NCBI RefSeq assembly: GCF_023650515.1
Contig: NZ_CP096016.1
Location: 4,032,001-4,096,000, forward strand
Direction of reading: 5' to 3'
Origin: Alkalimarinus coralli
GTDB lineage: Bacteria > Pseudomonadota > Gammaproteobacteria > Pseudomonadales > Oleiphilaceae
DNA: 64,000 bases
Each line of letters starts with the position of its first letter. Position 1 is the first letter of the stretch. The notes beneath the pieces were generated by a model that was given only the letters and a program-made list of their open reading frames with translations, made no database searches and had not been told where the DNA came from. This document shows, piece by piece, positions 1-9,353 of the stretch. The position numbers and the translations under genes were made by a program.

Positions 1-5
1 TAAAT

Positions 6-27
6 GCCTGAGTGTCAGGCTATTTTT
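6..27 (+). terminator. Rho-independent terminator of an upstream gene
   Basis: A 6-bp perfect stem (GCCTGA, loop GTG, TCAGGC) is followed at once by TATTTTT. It precedes the first gene of the window, so it most likely ends transcription of a plus-strand gene outside the window; the TAA at 1-3 could be that gene's stop. Confidence 0.7.
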
Positions 28-119
28 AATTGGTTGGTTACGCTAAGCTTTGCGCAACGGTGTGGTTTAGGCAAATTATCTGGGTAGTTAAGATAAACTA
101 TTGATTGTAGAGGCTCGTT

Positions 120-1019
120 TTGAATAAGGCGCGGTGGGTTATTTTCGCCATTAAATTAATGGCACGTATGAGGTTGAGAACGGCCCAAAAAGTGGGCGGT
201 TTTTTAGGGCGACTGCTCTGGTTGTTAAAGTTGGACCCTGTACGAGTAAGCGATATTAATCTTAAGCTTTGTTATCCAGAGCTCTCTGAGAGAGAGCGAG
301 AAACGCTACTCAAAAGAAGTCTTCAGGAGACCTGCAAAACGGCGATTGAGGTAGGCATGGCATGGGAGTGGCCGGTCGAAAAATGTCTTGAAATGATCAG
401 GGAAGTTGAAGGGACGTCGCTAATTGATGAAGCGATTGAACAAGAAAAAGGTATTCTGTTGCTGGCCCCACACCTGGGGAACTGGGAGCTGGCAGGGTTA
501 TATTTTTCTTCAATGTTTAATATGGCTGCGCTCTATCGCCCTCCCAAGGTAAAAGAGCTTGAAGAGTATATGTCAAAGGTGCGAGGGCGAGTCGGTTCCG
601 AGCTGGTTCCAACAGACAAGCGTGGTGTGTTACGGTTATTTAAAATATTACGTTCCGGTGGGGTAGTCGGTATTCTGCCAGATCAGGAGCCCCCTTTTAG
701 CGGCGGTGAGTTTGCGCCATTTTTTGGCGTTGAAGCCAACACCATGAAACTGGTCTCCAAGCTGGTTGAAAAAACCGGGGCGACAGTGCTGTGCACTTAT
801 GCTCAGCGGTTGCCAAATGGTGATGGTTTTAAAATAGTGATTAAAGAGGCGGATAATGAGATCGCCTCCGATGACCTGATTACCTCAATATCAGCACTTA
901 ATCGTAGTGTTGAATCTTGTGTGCGAGACATCCCGGAACAGTATCAGTGGGAATATAAACGCTTTAAGCGTCGCCGTCCTGGCGAAAATCATCATTATGA
1001 TAAAGGTCGAGTTTGGTAG
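120..1019 (+). CDS. LpxL/HtrB-family lipid A acyltransferase
   Basis: This 299-aa protein belongs to the LpxL/HtrB lysophospholipid acyltransferase family, which moves an acyl chain from acyl-ACP to a lipid A precursor at the inner membrane. It shows the family signature APHLGNWEL near residue 118 (the H-x4-E catalytic motif) and the downstream GGVVGILPDQEP block. Length is normal for the family. The start is a TTG preceded by AGAGG about 7 bases upstream; a later ATG exists but would cut into the N-terminal helix. Its place ahead of the trk/rsmB/fmt/def cluster matches PA0011 of Pseudomonas. The acyl specificity (lauroyl, hydroxylauroyl or other) cannot be read from the sequence. Confidence 0.85.
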   Translation: MNKARWVIFAIKLMARMRLRTAQKVGGFLGRLLWLLKLDPVRVSDINLKLCYPELSERERETLLKRSLQETCKTAIEVGMAWEWPVEKCLEMIREVEGTSLIDEAIEQEKGILLLAPHLGNWELAGLYFSSMFNMAALYRPPKVKELEEYMSKVRGRVGSELVPTDKRGVLRLFKILRSGGVVGILPDQEPPFSGGEFAPFFGVEANTMKLVSKLVEKTGATVLCTYAQRLPNGDGFKIVIKEADNEIASDDLITSISALNRSVESCVRDIPEQYQWEYKRFKRRRPGENHHYDKGRVW

Positions 1020-1156
1020 TTTTGAAAAATACACTAAACTGTTATTAACTCTCGGTTAGAAATTGGCAGGAAGTCTCTCTATTTGGGTCAGGCTGAAAAG
1101 CATCCTGCACTTTTCTACCCTCTTTTTGACTAATCAAGCGTGTGATGTGACTCGTT

Positions 1157-1780
1157 ATGGCGATTTATGATCATAAATATGGCGACCTACCCTATTACCG
1201 AGTTTTTAGGGCATGGGGAGGGACTGAGTACCAGGAATATGTGCGCATTAAGCGAAGTCGCAAGGCTGCATATAGCAAGGCAAAAGCGATTGATGAAAAG
1301 TTAGCACAGCGGCAGAAAGCCTACTACACCGCACAAGCCTACACGAAAGAGTTTCATATGCGGCCTGATGGCCGTATTAGAGGGGTTCGCAGAATTATCG
1401 TCAGGCGAAAAGGGCGCAACCCGACCGAGGTATTTGAGTTACGGATTAATATCCCCTGGGAAGACGAGATAAGGCGTACAACCTTATCTATTGATGTGCA
1501 CGGGTTCGAAAAAGCCTTCGAGATGGCGGTCGAGAAAGTTGCCGAGTGGTATGGCCTGGCGTCAGACTCCGAAGCTAAGAAAGCCATGAAAGCGTCGTTG
1601 CCTGTTTACCAGCAGCAGTCAGATACATCAACAAAGACGAAAAAGGCTGAACGAGCTGAAAGTACTGAAGAGCCAAGTGAGAAGGAAACATCGGCGGTAC
1701 AGAAAGCTAAAGATGAAATCGGCAGCTTTGCAGAACGATTGTTAGGCGATATTAAGAAATTTACTGGCAGTAAAAAATAG
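1157..1780 (+). CDS. Conserved hypothetical basic protein, unknown function
   Basis: I do not recognise this 207-aa protein. The first ~135 residues are rich in Arg, Lys and aromatic residues and look like two similar blocks (RVFRAWGG...YVRIKRSRKAAYSKAKA and GVRRIIVRRKG...FELRINIPWE...AFEMAVEKVAEWYGL), faintly reminiscent of AP2-type DNA-binding repeats. The last ~70 residues are charged and low complexity (TKTKKAERAESTEEPSEKE) and probably disordered. There is no signal peptide or membrane segment, so it should be cytoplasmic. It stands alone between the acyltransferase and trkH. DNA or RNA binding is only a guess from composition. Confidence 0.6.
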   Translation: MAIYDHKYGDLPYYRVFRAWGGTEYQEYVRIKRSRKAAYSKAKAIDEKLAQRQKAYYTAQAYTKEFHMRPDGRIRGVRRIIVRRKGRNPTEVFELRINIPWEDEIRRTTLSIDVHGFEKAFEMAVEKVAEWYGLASDSEAKKAMKASLPVYQQQSDTSTKTKKAERAESTEEPSEKETSAVQKAKDEIGSFAERLLGDIKKFTGSKK

Positions 1781-1959
1781 AGCGAGCTGTTAATAGAGTG
1801 AGTTGTTAATAGAGTGTACTGTTGATTGTAGCCTTGATAAAGCGCAGCGGAATCAAGAGACGTCACTGAAAATAAACCCTGAATCCAGTTGTGCCTCCTT
1901 TCATCAAGACTATGAGGCTCTTTCCGGTATTAACCACCCTTTTTAACGTTAGACAGTCC
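1781..1959. repeat. Intergenic repeats: 17-bp imperfect tandem units and a GTAG-type REP palindrome
   Basis: Directly after the preceding stop lie about three imperfect copies of AGAGTGAGTTGTTAATA (1781-1825). At 1828-1858 is a palindrome headed by GTAG: GTAGCCTTGAT, a short GC-rich centre AAAGCGCAGCGG, then AATCAAGAG. The outer arms CTTGAT and ATCAAG are complementary. The same sequence family recurs near 44033, 45797, 45907, 45955, 59404, 61129 and 61168. A GTAG head on an imperfect palindrome is the hallmark of REP sequences mobilised by RAYT transposases. The remainder up to the trkH stop shows nothing further. Confidence 0.6.
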
Positions 1960-3408
1960 TTAATGCCGCCAAAATGCGGGTGTAAATAGTAGCAGTAAAG
2001 TAAATACTTCAAGCCGCCCCAGTAGCATGGCAAAACATAACACCCACTTTGCAGTGCTGTTTAAGTCGCCGTAATGATAAGCCACATCGCCAAGCCCTGG
2101 CCCCAGATTATTGATGCAAGCCCCTACCGCAGACCAGGCTGTAACCTGATCGAGCCCCGTTGCCAGCAGAATAATCAGCATAAAGACAAACATAAACATG
2201 TATACCGAGAAAAACCCCCAGACCGCTTCGATTACGCGATCAGGAACGGGTTTTCTGCCCAGTTTTACCGGGATAATGGCGTTGGGGTGAATGAGTCGTT
2301 TCACCTCCCGCAGCCCCTGTTTGTATATCAGCAGAATTCGTATAACTTTCATTCCGCCACCAGTTGAACCCGCACAGCCACCAATAAAGGCGACCACAAA
2401 TAGCAGGAAGGGCAGTACCAATGGCCAGTTAGCAAAGTCTGCCGTTGCAAAACCCGTGGTGGTGGCAATCGAAACCACTTCAAATAAACCGCTGGTGATG
2501 GCTTCAGTGATTTCATAGGTTTCAGTCGCTAGAAGCACTGAGACGGTAATGATGCTGACTCCACCAACAACTAAAGCATAGAACTGAAACTCGGGGTCTT
2601 TTAGATAGACAAAAATTGATCGCTGCCGCCAGGAAAAGAAATGCAGCGCGTAATTAATGCCGGATAAGAACATAAATACAATGGCGATGAGTTCAATGGC
2701 GGTGCTGTCAAAATAGCCGATACTGTCGTCATGAGTTGAAAATCCACCGATGGCGATGGTTGAGAAACTATGGGTTATCGCATCAAAAACGCTCATCCCT
2801 GCCAGCCAATACCCTATGCCACAAAGGGTTGTGAGGCCGAGGTAGATATACCAAAGTGCTTTGGCGGTCTCGGTTATTCGGGGGGTGAGTTTGTTGTCTT
2901 TTACCGGACCTGGGGTTTCTGCCCGGTAAAGCTGCATGCCACCAATGCCGAGCATCGGGAGAATAGCGACCGCTAGTACGATAATACCCATACCTCCCAG
3001 CCACTGCAGTTGCTGCCTGTACCAAAGAATAGACTGCGGCAAGTCATCAATGCCGGTAATAACGGTTGCACCGGTGGTGGTTAAGCCTGAAAGCGACTCA
3101 AAATAGGCATCGACAAAAGACATCGATGGGTTGTCACTGACATAGAGCGGTATTGAGCCGCTCAGGCTCAGCACTAGCCAGAATAGTACAGTGATAACAA
3201 AGCCGTCTCTTACCCGAAGGTCTTCTTTCTTGTTTCTAACCGGGAACCAGACCAGAGCGCCAATACACAAAATCAGGCCAAAGGCATCGACAAAAGGGGT
3301 CAGCTGGCCGTCATCATAAATCAGCGATACAACAATGGGAGGCAGCATTGTGATGCTAAACAGCATCAATAAAATACCTAAAATGCGGCAAATGATTGAA
3401 ATATGCAT
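1960..3408 (-). CDS. trkH: Trk potassium uptake channel subunit TrkH
   Basis: TrkH is the inner-membrane pore of the Trk potassium uptake system and needs TrkA as its cytoplasmic gate. The 482-aa protein has about ten hydrophobic segments and four pore-loop selectivity regions, seen as LTTTGATVITG, FSTIAIGGFSTHD, IATTTGFATAD and NNLGPGLGD. Length is usual for the family. It lies 69 bases downstream of trkA on the same strand, so the subunits are probably cotranscribed at the end of the fmt-rsmB-trkA-trkH operon. Nothing is broken. Confidence 0.95.
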   Translation of the reverse strand: MHISIICRILGILLMLFSITMLPPIVVSLIYDDGQLTPFVDAFGLILCIGALVWFPVRNKKEDLRVRDGFVITVLFWLVLSLSGSIPLYVSDNPSMSFVDAYFESLSGLTTTGATVITGIDDLPQSILWYRQQLQWLGGMGIIVLAVAILPMLGIGGMQLYRAETPGPVKDNKLTPRITETAKALWYIYLGLTTLCGIGYWLAGMSVFDAITHSFSTIAIGGFSTHDDSIGYFDSTAIELIAIVFMFLSGINYALHFFSWRQRSIFVYLKDPEFQFYALVVGGVSIITVSVLLATETYEITEAITSGLFEVVSIATTTGFATADFANWPLVLPFLLFVVAFIGGCAGSTGGGMKVIRILLIYKQGLREVKRLIHPNAIIPVKLGRKPVPDRVIEAVWGFFSVYMFMFVFMLIILLATGLDQVTAWSAVGACINNLGPGLGDVAYHYGDLNSTAKWVLCFAMLLGRLEVFTLLLLFTPAFWRH

Positions 3409-3477
3409 ATCGTCTTGCGGATTCCCTGCGCTATAGATGGGTTCTTGTTGTCATGGGTTGGCGATGCATTAACGGCC

Positions 3478-4851
3478 CTAGAAAAACGTCAGCCCGACCT
3501 GGAACAGTTTCTCAACTTCCCTGACCCGGCTTTTATCAACCAAAAATAGAATAACATGGTCATCCGGCTGTACCCGAATATGGTCATGGGCGATGAGTAC
3601 TTCGTTATGCCGGACAATGGCCCCGATCGTGGTTCCTTCGGGTAACGGGATTTCGTCCAGCCGTCTACCGACCACTTTTGATGACCGGTGGTCGCCGTGC
3701 GCAATTGCCTCTATCGCTTCTGCTGCGCCGCGCCTCAAAGAGTGAACGTTAACCACATCGCCTCGCCTCACATGCGTTAGCAGGCTGCCGATAGTCGTTT
3801 GCTGGGGAGAAATCGCAATATCTATTTCCCGCCCCTGGATCAGGTCTACGTAGTCCGCATTGCTGATCAGTGTCATTACCTTTCTTGCGCCTAACCGCTT
3901 GGCCAGCATTGAAGCCATGATATTGGCTTCGTCATCGTTCGTGACAGCGCAAAATACATCGGTGTCTTCGATATTTTCCTCAAGCAGCATCTCTTTGTTG
4001 GCGGCGTTACCTTGCAGGACGATGGTCTTGTTAAGTGATTCGGATAACTCTATGCAGCGCTTGCTGTTGTGTTCAATGATCTTGACCTGATGCTTGCTTT
4101 CGAGCTTCTCCGCCAAGCGATGACCAATGTTGCCGCCGCCCGCAACCATGATTCGTTTATAAGGCTTTTCAAGCGGCTGTAGCTCACTCATAACGGAACG
4201 AATGTGGTTGGTTGAGGCGATAAAAAACACTTCGTCACCGTCTTCAATAACGGTAGTGCCATCCGGTGTTATCGGGCTGTCTTTTCTGAAAATAGCAGCC
4301 ACCCGAGTATCGATGTTGGGCATATGCTGGCGAAGATAAGCGAGCTCGTGGCCCACTAGCGGGCCACCTTTGCTGGCTCTGATGGCCACCAGTCGAACCA
4401 GTCCTTTTGAAAAGTCGGTCACCTGAAGTGCGCCCGGGTACTCAATCAGCCGGGTTATATGGTTGGTGACAACCTGTTCGGGGCTGATCAGTACGTCAAT
4501 CGGAAAGGCATCTGAACCAAACAGGTCTTGTTTTAACAGGTATGGAATAGCACGAACACGACTAATCTTGGTGGGGGTTCTGAATAGCGTGTGGGCCACC
4601 TGGCAGGCAACCATATTAACCTCATCACTATTGGTTACGGCAATGAGCATATCTGCATCTTCAGCGCCGGCTTGTTTCAGTATATTGGGATAAGAACCCA
4701 TGCCCTGGGTGGTTCTGATATCCAGCCGATCCTGAAGTTGCCTCAGCCGCTCTGCGTTGTGGTCTACAACGGTTATATCGTTGGCTTCACTCGCCAGGTT
4801 TTCTGCCAGCGTGCCGCCCACTTGACCGGCACCTAGAATAATAATCTTCAT
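3478..4851 (-). CDS. trkA: Trk system NAD-binding regulatory subunit TrkA
   Basis: TrkA is the peripheral RCK subunit that binds NAD(H)/ATP and gates TrkH. The 457-aa protein is a tandem duplication, each half having a Rossmann domain and a TrkA-C domain. The two nucleotide-binding loops are visible as [13 protein letters not shown] at residues 7-19 and [13 protein letters not shown] near residue 238. The ATG start opens directly into the first beta strand (MKIIILGAG). It follows rsmB by 6 bases and precedes trkH, consistent with one transcript. This gene order matches Pseudomonas and many marine gammaproteobacteria. Confidence 0.96.
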   Translation of the reverse strand: MKIIILGAGQVGGTLAENLASEANDITVVDHNAERLRQLQDRLDIRTTQGMGSYPNILKQAGAEDADMLIAVTNSDEVNMVACQVAHTLFRTPTKISRVRAIPYLLKQDLFGSDAFPIDVLISPEQVVTNHITRLIEYPGALQVTDFSKGLVRLVAIRASKGGPLVGHELAYLRQHMPNIDTRVAAIFRKDSPITPDGTTVIEDGDEVFFIASTNHIRSVMSELQPLEKPYKRIMVAGGGNIGHRLAEKLESKHQVKIIEHNSKRCIELSESLNKTIVLQGNAANKEMLLEENIEDTDVFCAVTNDDEANIMASMLAKRLGARKVMTLISNADYVDLIQGREIDIAISPQQTTIGSLLTHVRRGDVVNVHSLRRGAAEAIEAIAHGDHRSSKVVGRRLDEIPLPEGTTIGAIVRHNEVLIAHDHIRVQPDDHVILFLVDKSRVREVEKLFQVGLTFF

Positions 4852-4857
4852 ACCCGC

Positions 4858-6225
4858 TTAATCCGACTTCTTCAAACAAGCGTAAAAAAAGCCATCATGA
4901 CCTTCAGCTTGAGGGAAAAGCTGTCGGCCAAATGGTGTGGTTGTTCCCCACTCTGCTTCAATGGGGATGAGTGCTGCATCAGACTGTTTGCTGATAAAGC
5001 GCTCAATGATTCGGCTGTTTTCCTGCGAAAAAACGGAGCAGGTTGCGTAAACCAGTTTTCCACCCGGTTTTAGCATTTTCCAGGATGCCTGCAGAATTGA
5101 TAACTGTATATTTGCCAGCGGAACGATGTCATTCTCCTGCCGCAGCAGCTTGATATCCGGGTGCCGCCTGATCACGCCGGTTGCGCTACAAGGGGCGTCC
5201 AGCAGTATTCGGTCAAATAGTGTGTTATCCCACCAGCTCTCCGGGTCGGAGGCGTCCCCTGTAATGACGTTTGCAGATAAGCCCATTCGCTCAAGGTTTT
5301 GGTTGATGCGCTCAGTTCTGTCTGAATCGACCTCAACGGCGGTAACATCGGCATCTGGAAACCTTTCAAGTATAGCGCAGGTTTTTCCGCCTGGAGCCGC
5401 ACAGGTGTCAAGAATTCGAGCGTTTTTGGGGGCATCGAGCAGTTCACAGCAAAGCTGGGCTGCTTCATCCTGAACACTGACAAACCCCTCTTCAAAGTTA
5501 GGAAGCCTGTTCACGTCAATGGGGTGTTCCAAGGTGATGCCAGAAGGTGCATAAGGTGTTGCTTTGGCTTCGATATCGGCTTGACTCAGCTTTTCCAGGT
5601 AGTCCGTGCGTGAAATCTTGAGCGTATTAACGCGGAGCGTCATGGGAGGGCGAAGGTTGTTATTGGCGAGAATCTCTGGCCATTGATCAGGCCAGTTGTT
5701 GGATAGTTTGTCGATCAGCCAGCGGGGGTGGCTGTACTCATACAGCAGCGATGCTTCAGAATCTGTATCAATTAACTCTTCAGGCCAATGCTCTTCGCGC
5801 TCCACGTTGCGGAGTATGCCGTTAACCACGCCCTTCAGGCGGAAAAAGCCCAGTGCTTCGGTGGCTTCTACCGTCTCGTAAATGGCGGCATGGGGTGGAA
5901 TTCGCATCTCTAATAGCTGATAGATACCGACCAATATAACGGAGTTGACGACAATATCGAGGTGCCCCAAGGGTTGCACCATTAAGCTGTTTTTTATCGC
6001 ATCAAGTTTGTGATACCAGCGGCAGGTACCAAAACATAACTCTTGCAGCAGCGCTTTGTCACTGGCAGCTACTTTTTCCAGAGCCGGTGGCAGCAGGCTG
6101 CTGAGAGACTTCTGCTCATGACTGACCTGATGCACAACCTGAGCGGCGATGGCTCGCAGGTTTGAGGTCTCTACAAGCGCAACTTTTCGTTTTAGATATC
6201 GCTTTTTAGCTGGTTTCTTTGCCAT
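4858..6225 (-). CDS. rsmB: 16S rRNA (cytosine-C5)-methyltransferase RsmB
   Basis: RsmB (Sun/Fmu) methylates C967 of 16S rRNA using S-adenosylmethionine. The 455-aa protein has an N-terminal NusB-like RNA-binding domain (about residues 18-150) and a C-terminal Rossmann methyltransferase. Visible motifs are the SAM loop DTCAAPGGKT, the motif IV cysteine in LLDAPCSATGVIRRHPDIK and the catalytic cysteine in YATCSVF. The N-terminal Lys/Arg-rich stretch (MAKKPAKKRYLKRK) is probably RNA-contacting. The gene begins one base after the fmt stop, so it is very likely translationally linked to fmt. Confidence 0.95.
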   Translation of the reverse strand: MAKKPAKKRYLKRKVALVETSNLRAIAAQVVHQVSHEQKSLSSLLPPALEKVAASDKALLQELCFGTCRWYHKLDAIKNSLMVQPLGHLDIVVNSVILVGIYQLLEMRIPPHAAIYETVEATEALGFFRLKGVVNGILRNVEREEHWPEELIDTDSEASLLYEYSHPRWLIDKLSNNWPDQWPEILANNNLRPPMTLRVNTLKISRTDYLEKLSQADIEAKATPYAPSGITLEHPIDVNRLPNFEEGFVSVQDEAAQLCCELLDAPKNARILDTCAAPGGKTCAILERFPDADVTAVEVDSDRTERINQNLERMGLSANVITGDASDPESWWDNTLFDRILLDAPCSATGVIRRHPDIKLLRQENDIVPLANIQLSILQASWKMLKPGGKLVYATCSVFSQENSRIIERFISKQSDAALIPIEAEWGTTTPFGRQLFPQAEGHDGFFYACLKKSD

Positions 6226-6226
6226 G

Positions 6227-7219
6227 TTAGGAGTGAGCTCCGGCGCTTGTTAGCACTGTACCGACTTCGAGCATGGCTTTCCCACCGTTTACGAAGTCGC
6301 TTACCGACATTGCTTTAGCGCCGGGGAGTTGTAACTTCGTGATGTTGATTGCTCCTTCGCCGCAGGCAATAACGACCCCATCCCGAGATTTGCTAATCAC
6401 GGTTCCTGGTATCTGGCTGCCCGTGCTTTCAACGAGTGAAGCTTCGAATATCCGGATACGCTCTCCAGCTTCGACGCTGTACGCGACCGGCCATGGGTTA
6501 AAGGCGCGAATGGTCAGCTGAATGGACTTTGCGTCTTGAGACCAGTCAATCTGGGCATCAGTTTTGGATAATTTATGTGCATAGCAGGCTTGCTGGTCAT
6601 TTTGCTGTTCATTTTGCAGCTCGCTACTGTCTAACCTTTCCAGTGCTTCAAGCATTGCTTCGGCACCCAGGTCGGCAAGGCGGTCATGCAGTGAACCGCC
6701 ATTATCATCTTGCGTAATAGGGGTCTTTTTTACCCACAACATGTTGCCAGTATCGAGGCCTTCATCCATCTGCATAATGGTAATGCCTGTTTCGCTATCA
6801 CCAGTTTGAATAGCGCGTTGAATCGGGGCCGCGCCCCGCCAGCGGGGAAGCAGTGACGCGTGGATATTAATGCAACCACGTTTTGGGGTATCAAGCACTG
6901 CTTTGGGTAAAATAATGCCATAGGCTGCGACGATCATCAGGTCTGCGTCCAGCGCCTTGAGTGCTTGCCGGTCGGCATCATCTTTAAAATTAAGCGGCTG
7001 GTATACAGGAATATTGTGCTGCTCTGCCAGCTCTTTAACTGGGCTCTTATGCAGCTTCTTGCCACGGCCTGCGGGCCGGTCAGGCTGAGTGTAGGTGGCA
7101 ACAATGTTATACCCTTTGGCGATCAAGGCGGCGAGCGCTGATGCCGCAAAGTCTGGGGTACCGGCGAAAATTATACGAAGTGATGAGGTATCTGCACGAA
7201 GAGGGGAAACATCTGCCAC
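6227..7219 (-). CDS. fmt: Methionyl-tRNA formyltransferase
   Basis: Fmt formylates the amino group of initiator Met-tRNA using 10-formyltetrahydrofolate. The 330-aa protein shows IIFAGTPDFAASAL, the catalytic HASLLPRWRGAAPI (with the conserved N-I-H-A-S-L-L-P-x-W-R-G block) and GITIMQMDEGLDTG, followed by the C-terminal OB-fold domain. The start is a GTG with AAGGAG about 11 bases upstream, which adds about 14 residues before the usual RIIFAGTP strand. It heads the fmt-rsmB-trkA-trkH run. A terminator-like hairpin lies between def and fmt, so expression from the def promoter may be attenuated. Confidence 0.95.
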   Translation of the reverse strand: MADVSPLRADTSSLRIIFAGTPDFAASALAALIAKGYNIVATYTQPDRPAGRGKKLHKSPVKELAEQHNIPVYQPLNFKDDADRQALKALDADLMIVAAYGIILPKAVLDTPKRGCINIHASLLPRWRGAAPIQRAIQTGDSETGITIMQMDEGLDTGNMLWVKKTPITQDDNGGSLHDRLADLGAEAMLEALERLDSSELQNEQQNDQQACYAHKLSKTDAQIDWSQDAKSIQLTIRAFNPWPVAYSVEAGERIRIFEASLVESTGSQIPGTVISKSRDGVVIACGEGAINITKLQLPGAKAMSVSDFVNGGKAMLEVGTVLTSAGAHS

Positions 7220-7285
7220 GGGCGGGTTTGCTCCTTATTCGCAGCGCTTATCGCTGCTGGGGTCTAAAACACGGTATTAGGTTTA

Positions 7286-7323
7286 TAGAGATCGTTGCCC
7301 ATAACATTGCGCAAAGGTCTCTA
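7286..7323. repeat. Short palindromic repeat, CAAAGGTCTC family
   Basis: The ends TAGAGATCGTTGC and GCGCAAAGGTCTCTA are imperfect inverted repeats around a 10-base centre. The sequence is related to the terminal repeats of the 141-bp element at 30638-30778 and to the copies at 18921 and 19810, and looks like a decayed short derivative of that family. It lies in the def-fmt gap. Confidence 0.5.
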
Positions 7324-7324
7324 G

Positions 7325-7365
7325 TAAAACAAAAAGGAGGCTAGGCCTTCAGGCTTAACCTCCTT
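7325..7365 (-). terminator. Rho-independent terminator after def
   Basis: On the minus strand AAGGAGG and CCTCCTT form a 7-bp outer stem with further inner pairing (AAGCC/GGCCT), followed by TTTTTGTTTT. It starts 14 bases after the def stop codon and precedes fmt, so it should stop or attenuate def transcripts before fmt. Confidence 0.75.
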
Positions 7366-7378
7366 GACTCATTTTTGA

Positions 7379-7885
7379 TTAAGCCCCCATTCGGTGGAGC
7401 TTTTCCAGTTTTTTGCGAATGCGGTTACGCTTTAAAGGGCTTAGATAGTCGACAAATAACTTACCGTCGAGGTGATCCAACTCGTGTTGAATGCAAACCG
7501 CCAGCAGTTCATTAACCTCTAGCTCAAACTCGTTGCCATCACGGTCAAGTGCTTTAACCAGCGCATGATCAACGCGAGTAACGTCTTCGTAGAACCCTGG
7601 AACCGAGAGGCAGCCTTCCTGCATAGAGTGGGGCTCGCCCTCAAGTACGGTGACCTCAGGGTTGATAAAGACCATTGGTTGATTTTTCTCTTCAGAAATA
7701 TCAATGACAACAATCCGCTTATGAATATTTACTTGCGTGGCGGCGAGCCCAATGCCGGGAGCATCGTACATGGTTTCAAACATGTCATCGATAATGCGGC
7801 GCACCTCATCATCAACACAAGTAACGGGCGCTGCAACTTTACGCAGCCTTGGATCTGGGAACTCAAGAATTTCTAGTTTAGCCAT
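7379..7885 (-). CDS. def: Peptide deformylase
   Basis: Def removes the formyl group from the N-terminal methionine of new proteins and is a metalloenzyme, normally Fe2+. All three family motifs are intact in the 168-aa protein: [10 protein letters not shown] (motif I), EGCLSVPG with the metal-ligand Cys (motif II) and QHELDHLDG with the two metal-ligand His and the catalytic Glu (motif III). Length is standard. It is next to fmt, its functional partner in the formyl-methionine cycle, but a terminator hairpin separates them. It is divergent from the LysM gene, with a 355-base shared upstream region. Confidence 0.97.
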   Translation of the reverse strand: MAKLEILEFPDPRLRKVAAPVTCVDDEVRRIIDDMFETMYDAPGIGLAATQVNIHKRIVVIDISEEKNQPMVFINPEVTVLEGEPHSMQEGCLSVPGFYEDVTRVDHALVKALDRDGNEFELEVNELLAVCIQHELDHLDGKLFVDYLSPLKRNRIRKKLEKLHRMGA

Positions 7886-8240
7886 AGATAGTTATGCCGA
7901 ACTCTTAAACAATTTGTAACGATTCTTTTTAGCCAAAGAGTGTTACAAGTCACGATATGCCTGCTACTATTATCCATTAGACAGAGTAATAGTACAAATT
8001 ATCCTAGGATCTTCTATAGTTGTAGTTAGGTTTGTATGATTTTGGGTTTTTTGGGCGCTGTTTTTGGCGTTAACGTATTTGTGGTTAAGATACAGACTAT
8101 TATCAAAAATAATATTAACCAACGCCTGTGCGACAAGCCTATGCTGCTTTTCAGCGCAGACTGAGGTGCCAATAGTAAACGTTACTGCTGGCTACTACTC
8201 AGATTATCAATTATATCTTGCTTAGTAAGGGATCTCGATC
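7886..8240. promoter_or_regulatory. Divergent intergenic region between def and the LysM gene
   Basis: This 355-base AT-rich gap must hold promoters for def (minus) and the LysM gene (plus). I see one dyad, TTGTAAC at 7914-7920 and GTTACAA at 7942-7948, close to the def start, which could be an operator or a hairpin in the def leader. TAAGGGA at 8226-8232 is a plausible ribosome binding site for the LysM gene. No confident -35/-10 pair was found and no gene is visible. Confidence 0.4.
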
Positions 8241-9269
8241 ATGAGAAAACTGTTGTTAGGCCTATCGGCTATGCTGATGTTGGGCATGCAGGTAGCCATG
8301 GCGCAGCCAGAGCTTAAATCCGGCCATCCGGATCAATATACTGTTGTAAAGGGTGATACCCTGTGGGGTATTTCGTCACGTTTTCTCGATAGCCCCTGGT
8401 TATGGCCTGAGATCTGGCACGCGAACCCTCAGATTGAGAACCCTCATCTGATCTACCCCGGTGACGTGTTGGGGCTTGTCTATATCAAAGGTCTGCCTAA
8501 GGTGACCACGATTAAACGTAACCCAAATGGTGGTGTTATAAAGCTTAGCCCTAAAGCACGAGCGACACCGTTAACGACGGCAATTCCTGCTATCCCGCTT
8601 GATGCAATTAGCCAGTTTCTGAATGAATCTCGAATTGTTGATCGCGAAGAGCTGAATGCAGCCCCTTATGTATTAATTGGTAAAGGTGAGCATTTGCTAA
8701 CCGGTGCGGGGGATGACCTGTTTGCCCGTGGCGATGTGGGCGAGTACAAGTCAATGGGCATCTTCCGTAGCAATAAAACCTATGTCGATCCGGAAACCAA
8801 TGAGTTTTTGGGGTTGGAAGCCAAGTCTATTGCTAAAGCCAAAGTAAAAGCGGTAAATGGTGAGGTGGTTACGCTGGGTGTTCAGCGATCAAACTCTGAA
8901 ATTCTGCAAGGTGACCGCTTACTGCCAACAGATGACCGCACGATAAACTCCATGTTTTACCCAAGCGAGCCAGAAGGCGAAGTAAATGGCTACATGATTG
9001 ATGTGGTAAACGGCGTTAGCCAAATTGGTCAATATGCCGTTGTGGTTATTAACAAAGGCGAGCGTGATGGCGTTAAAGAGGGTAATGTACTGGCTGTTTA
9101 TAAGAAAGGCGGTATCGTGCAAGACCCTTACACCAAGGAAAAAATTGAACTTCCAGCTGATCGCGCTGGGGTATTGATGGTATTCCGTACATTTGAAAAA
9201 ATGAGTTATGGGCTGGTGCTTAGAGCGCTGCGTCCACTCTCCCTTATGGATGAAGTTCGCAACCCATAA
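8241..9269 (+). CDS. LysM-domain protein, TsaP-like
   Basis: This is a secreted 342-aa peptidoglycan-binding protein. Residues 1-22 form a clear Sec signal peptide ending AMA, followed by a LysM domain (about 33-80: YTVVKGDTLWGISSRFLDSP...PHLIYPGDVL). The remaining ~240 residues are beta-rich. By position (between def and dprA) and length it corresponds to PA0020 of Pseudomonas, called TsaP, a protein that associates with the type IV pilus secretin. It should act in the periplasm, anchored to the cell wall. The pilus role is inferred from synteny; no pilus genes are in the window. Confidence 0.82.
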   Translation: MRKLLLGLSAMLMLGMQVAMAQPELKSGHPDQYTVVKGDTLWGISSRFLDSPWLWPEIWHANPQIENPHLIYPGDVLGLVYIKGLPKVTTIKRNPNGGVIKLSPKARATPLTTAIPAIPLDAISQFLNESRIVDREELNAAPYVLIGKGEHLLTGAGDDLFARGDVGEYKSMGIFRSNKTYVDPETNEFLGLEAKSIAKAKVKAVNGEVVTLGVQRSNSEILQGDRLLPTDDRTINSMFYPSEPEGEVNGYMIDVVNGVSQIGQYAVVVINKGERDGVKEGNVLAVYKKGGIVQDPYTKEKIELPADRAGVLMVFRTFEKMSYGLVLRALRPLSLMDEVRNP

Positions 9270-9353
9270 GGTATAATGCTAAACAGGGAGCTGTAAGGAT
9301 ATATGCTCCCTTGGTTACTTAATTCCTAAATCTTACAGGTCAAGGATGATCAC

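Noticed and set aside
1781-1822. CRISPR-like tandem repeat
   Set aside because: Units are contiguous, imperfect and about 17 bases long without spacers; no cas gene is in the window.
2783-3025. 80-aa frame within trkH on the same strand
   Set aside because: Out-of-frame shadow of an intact membrane protein gene; not evidence of a frameshift.
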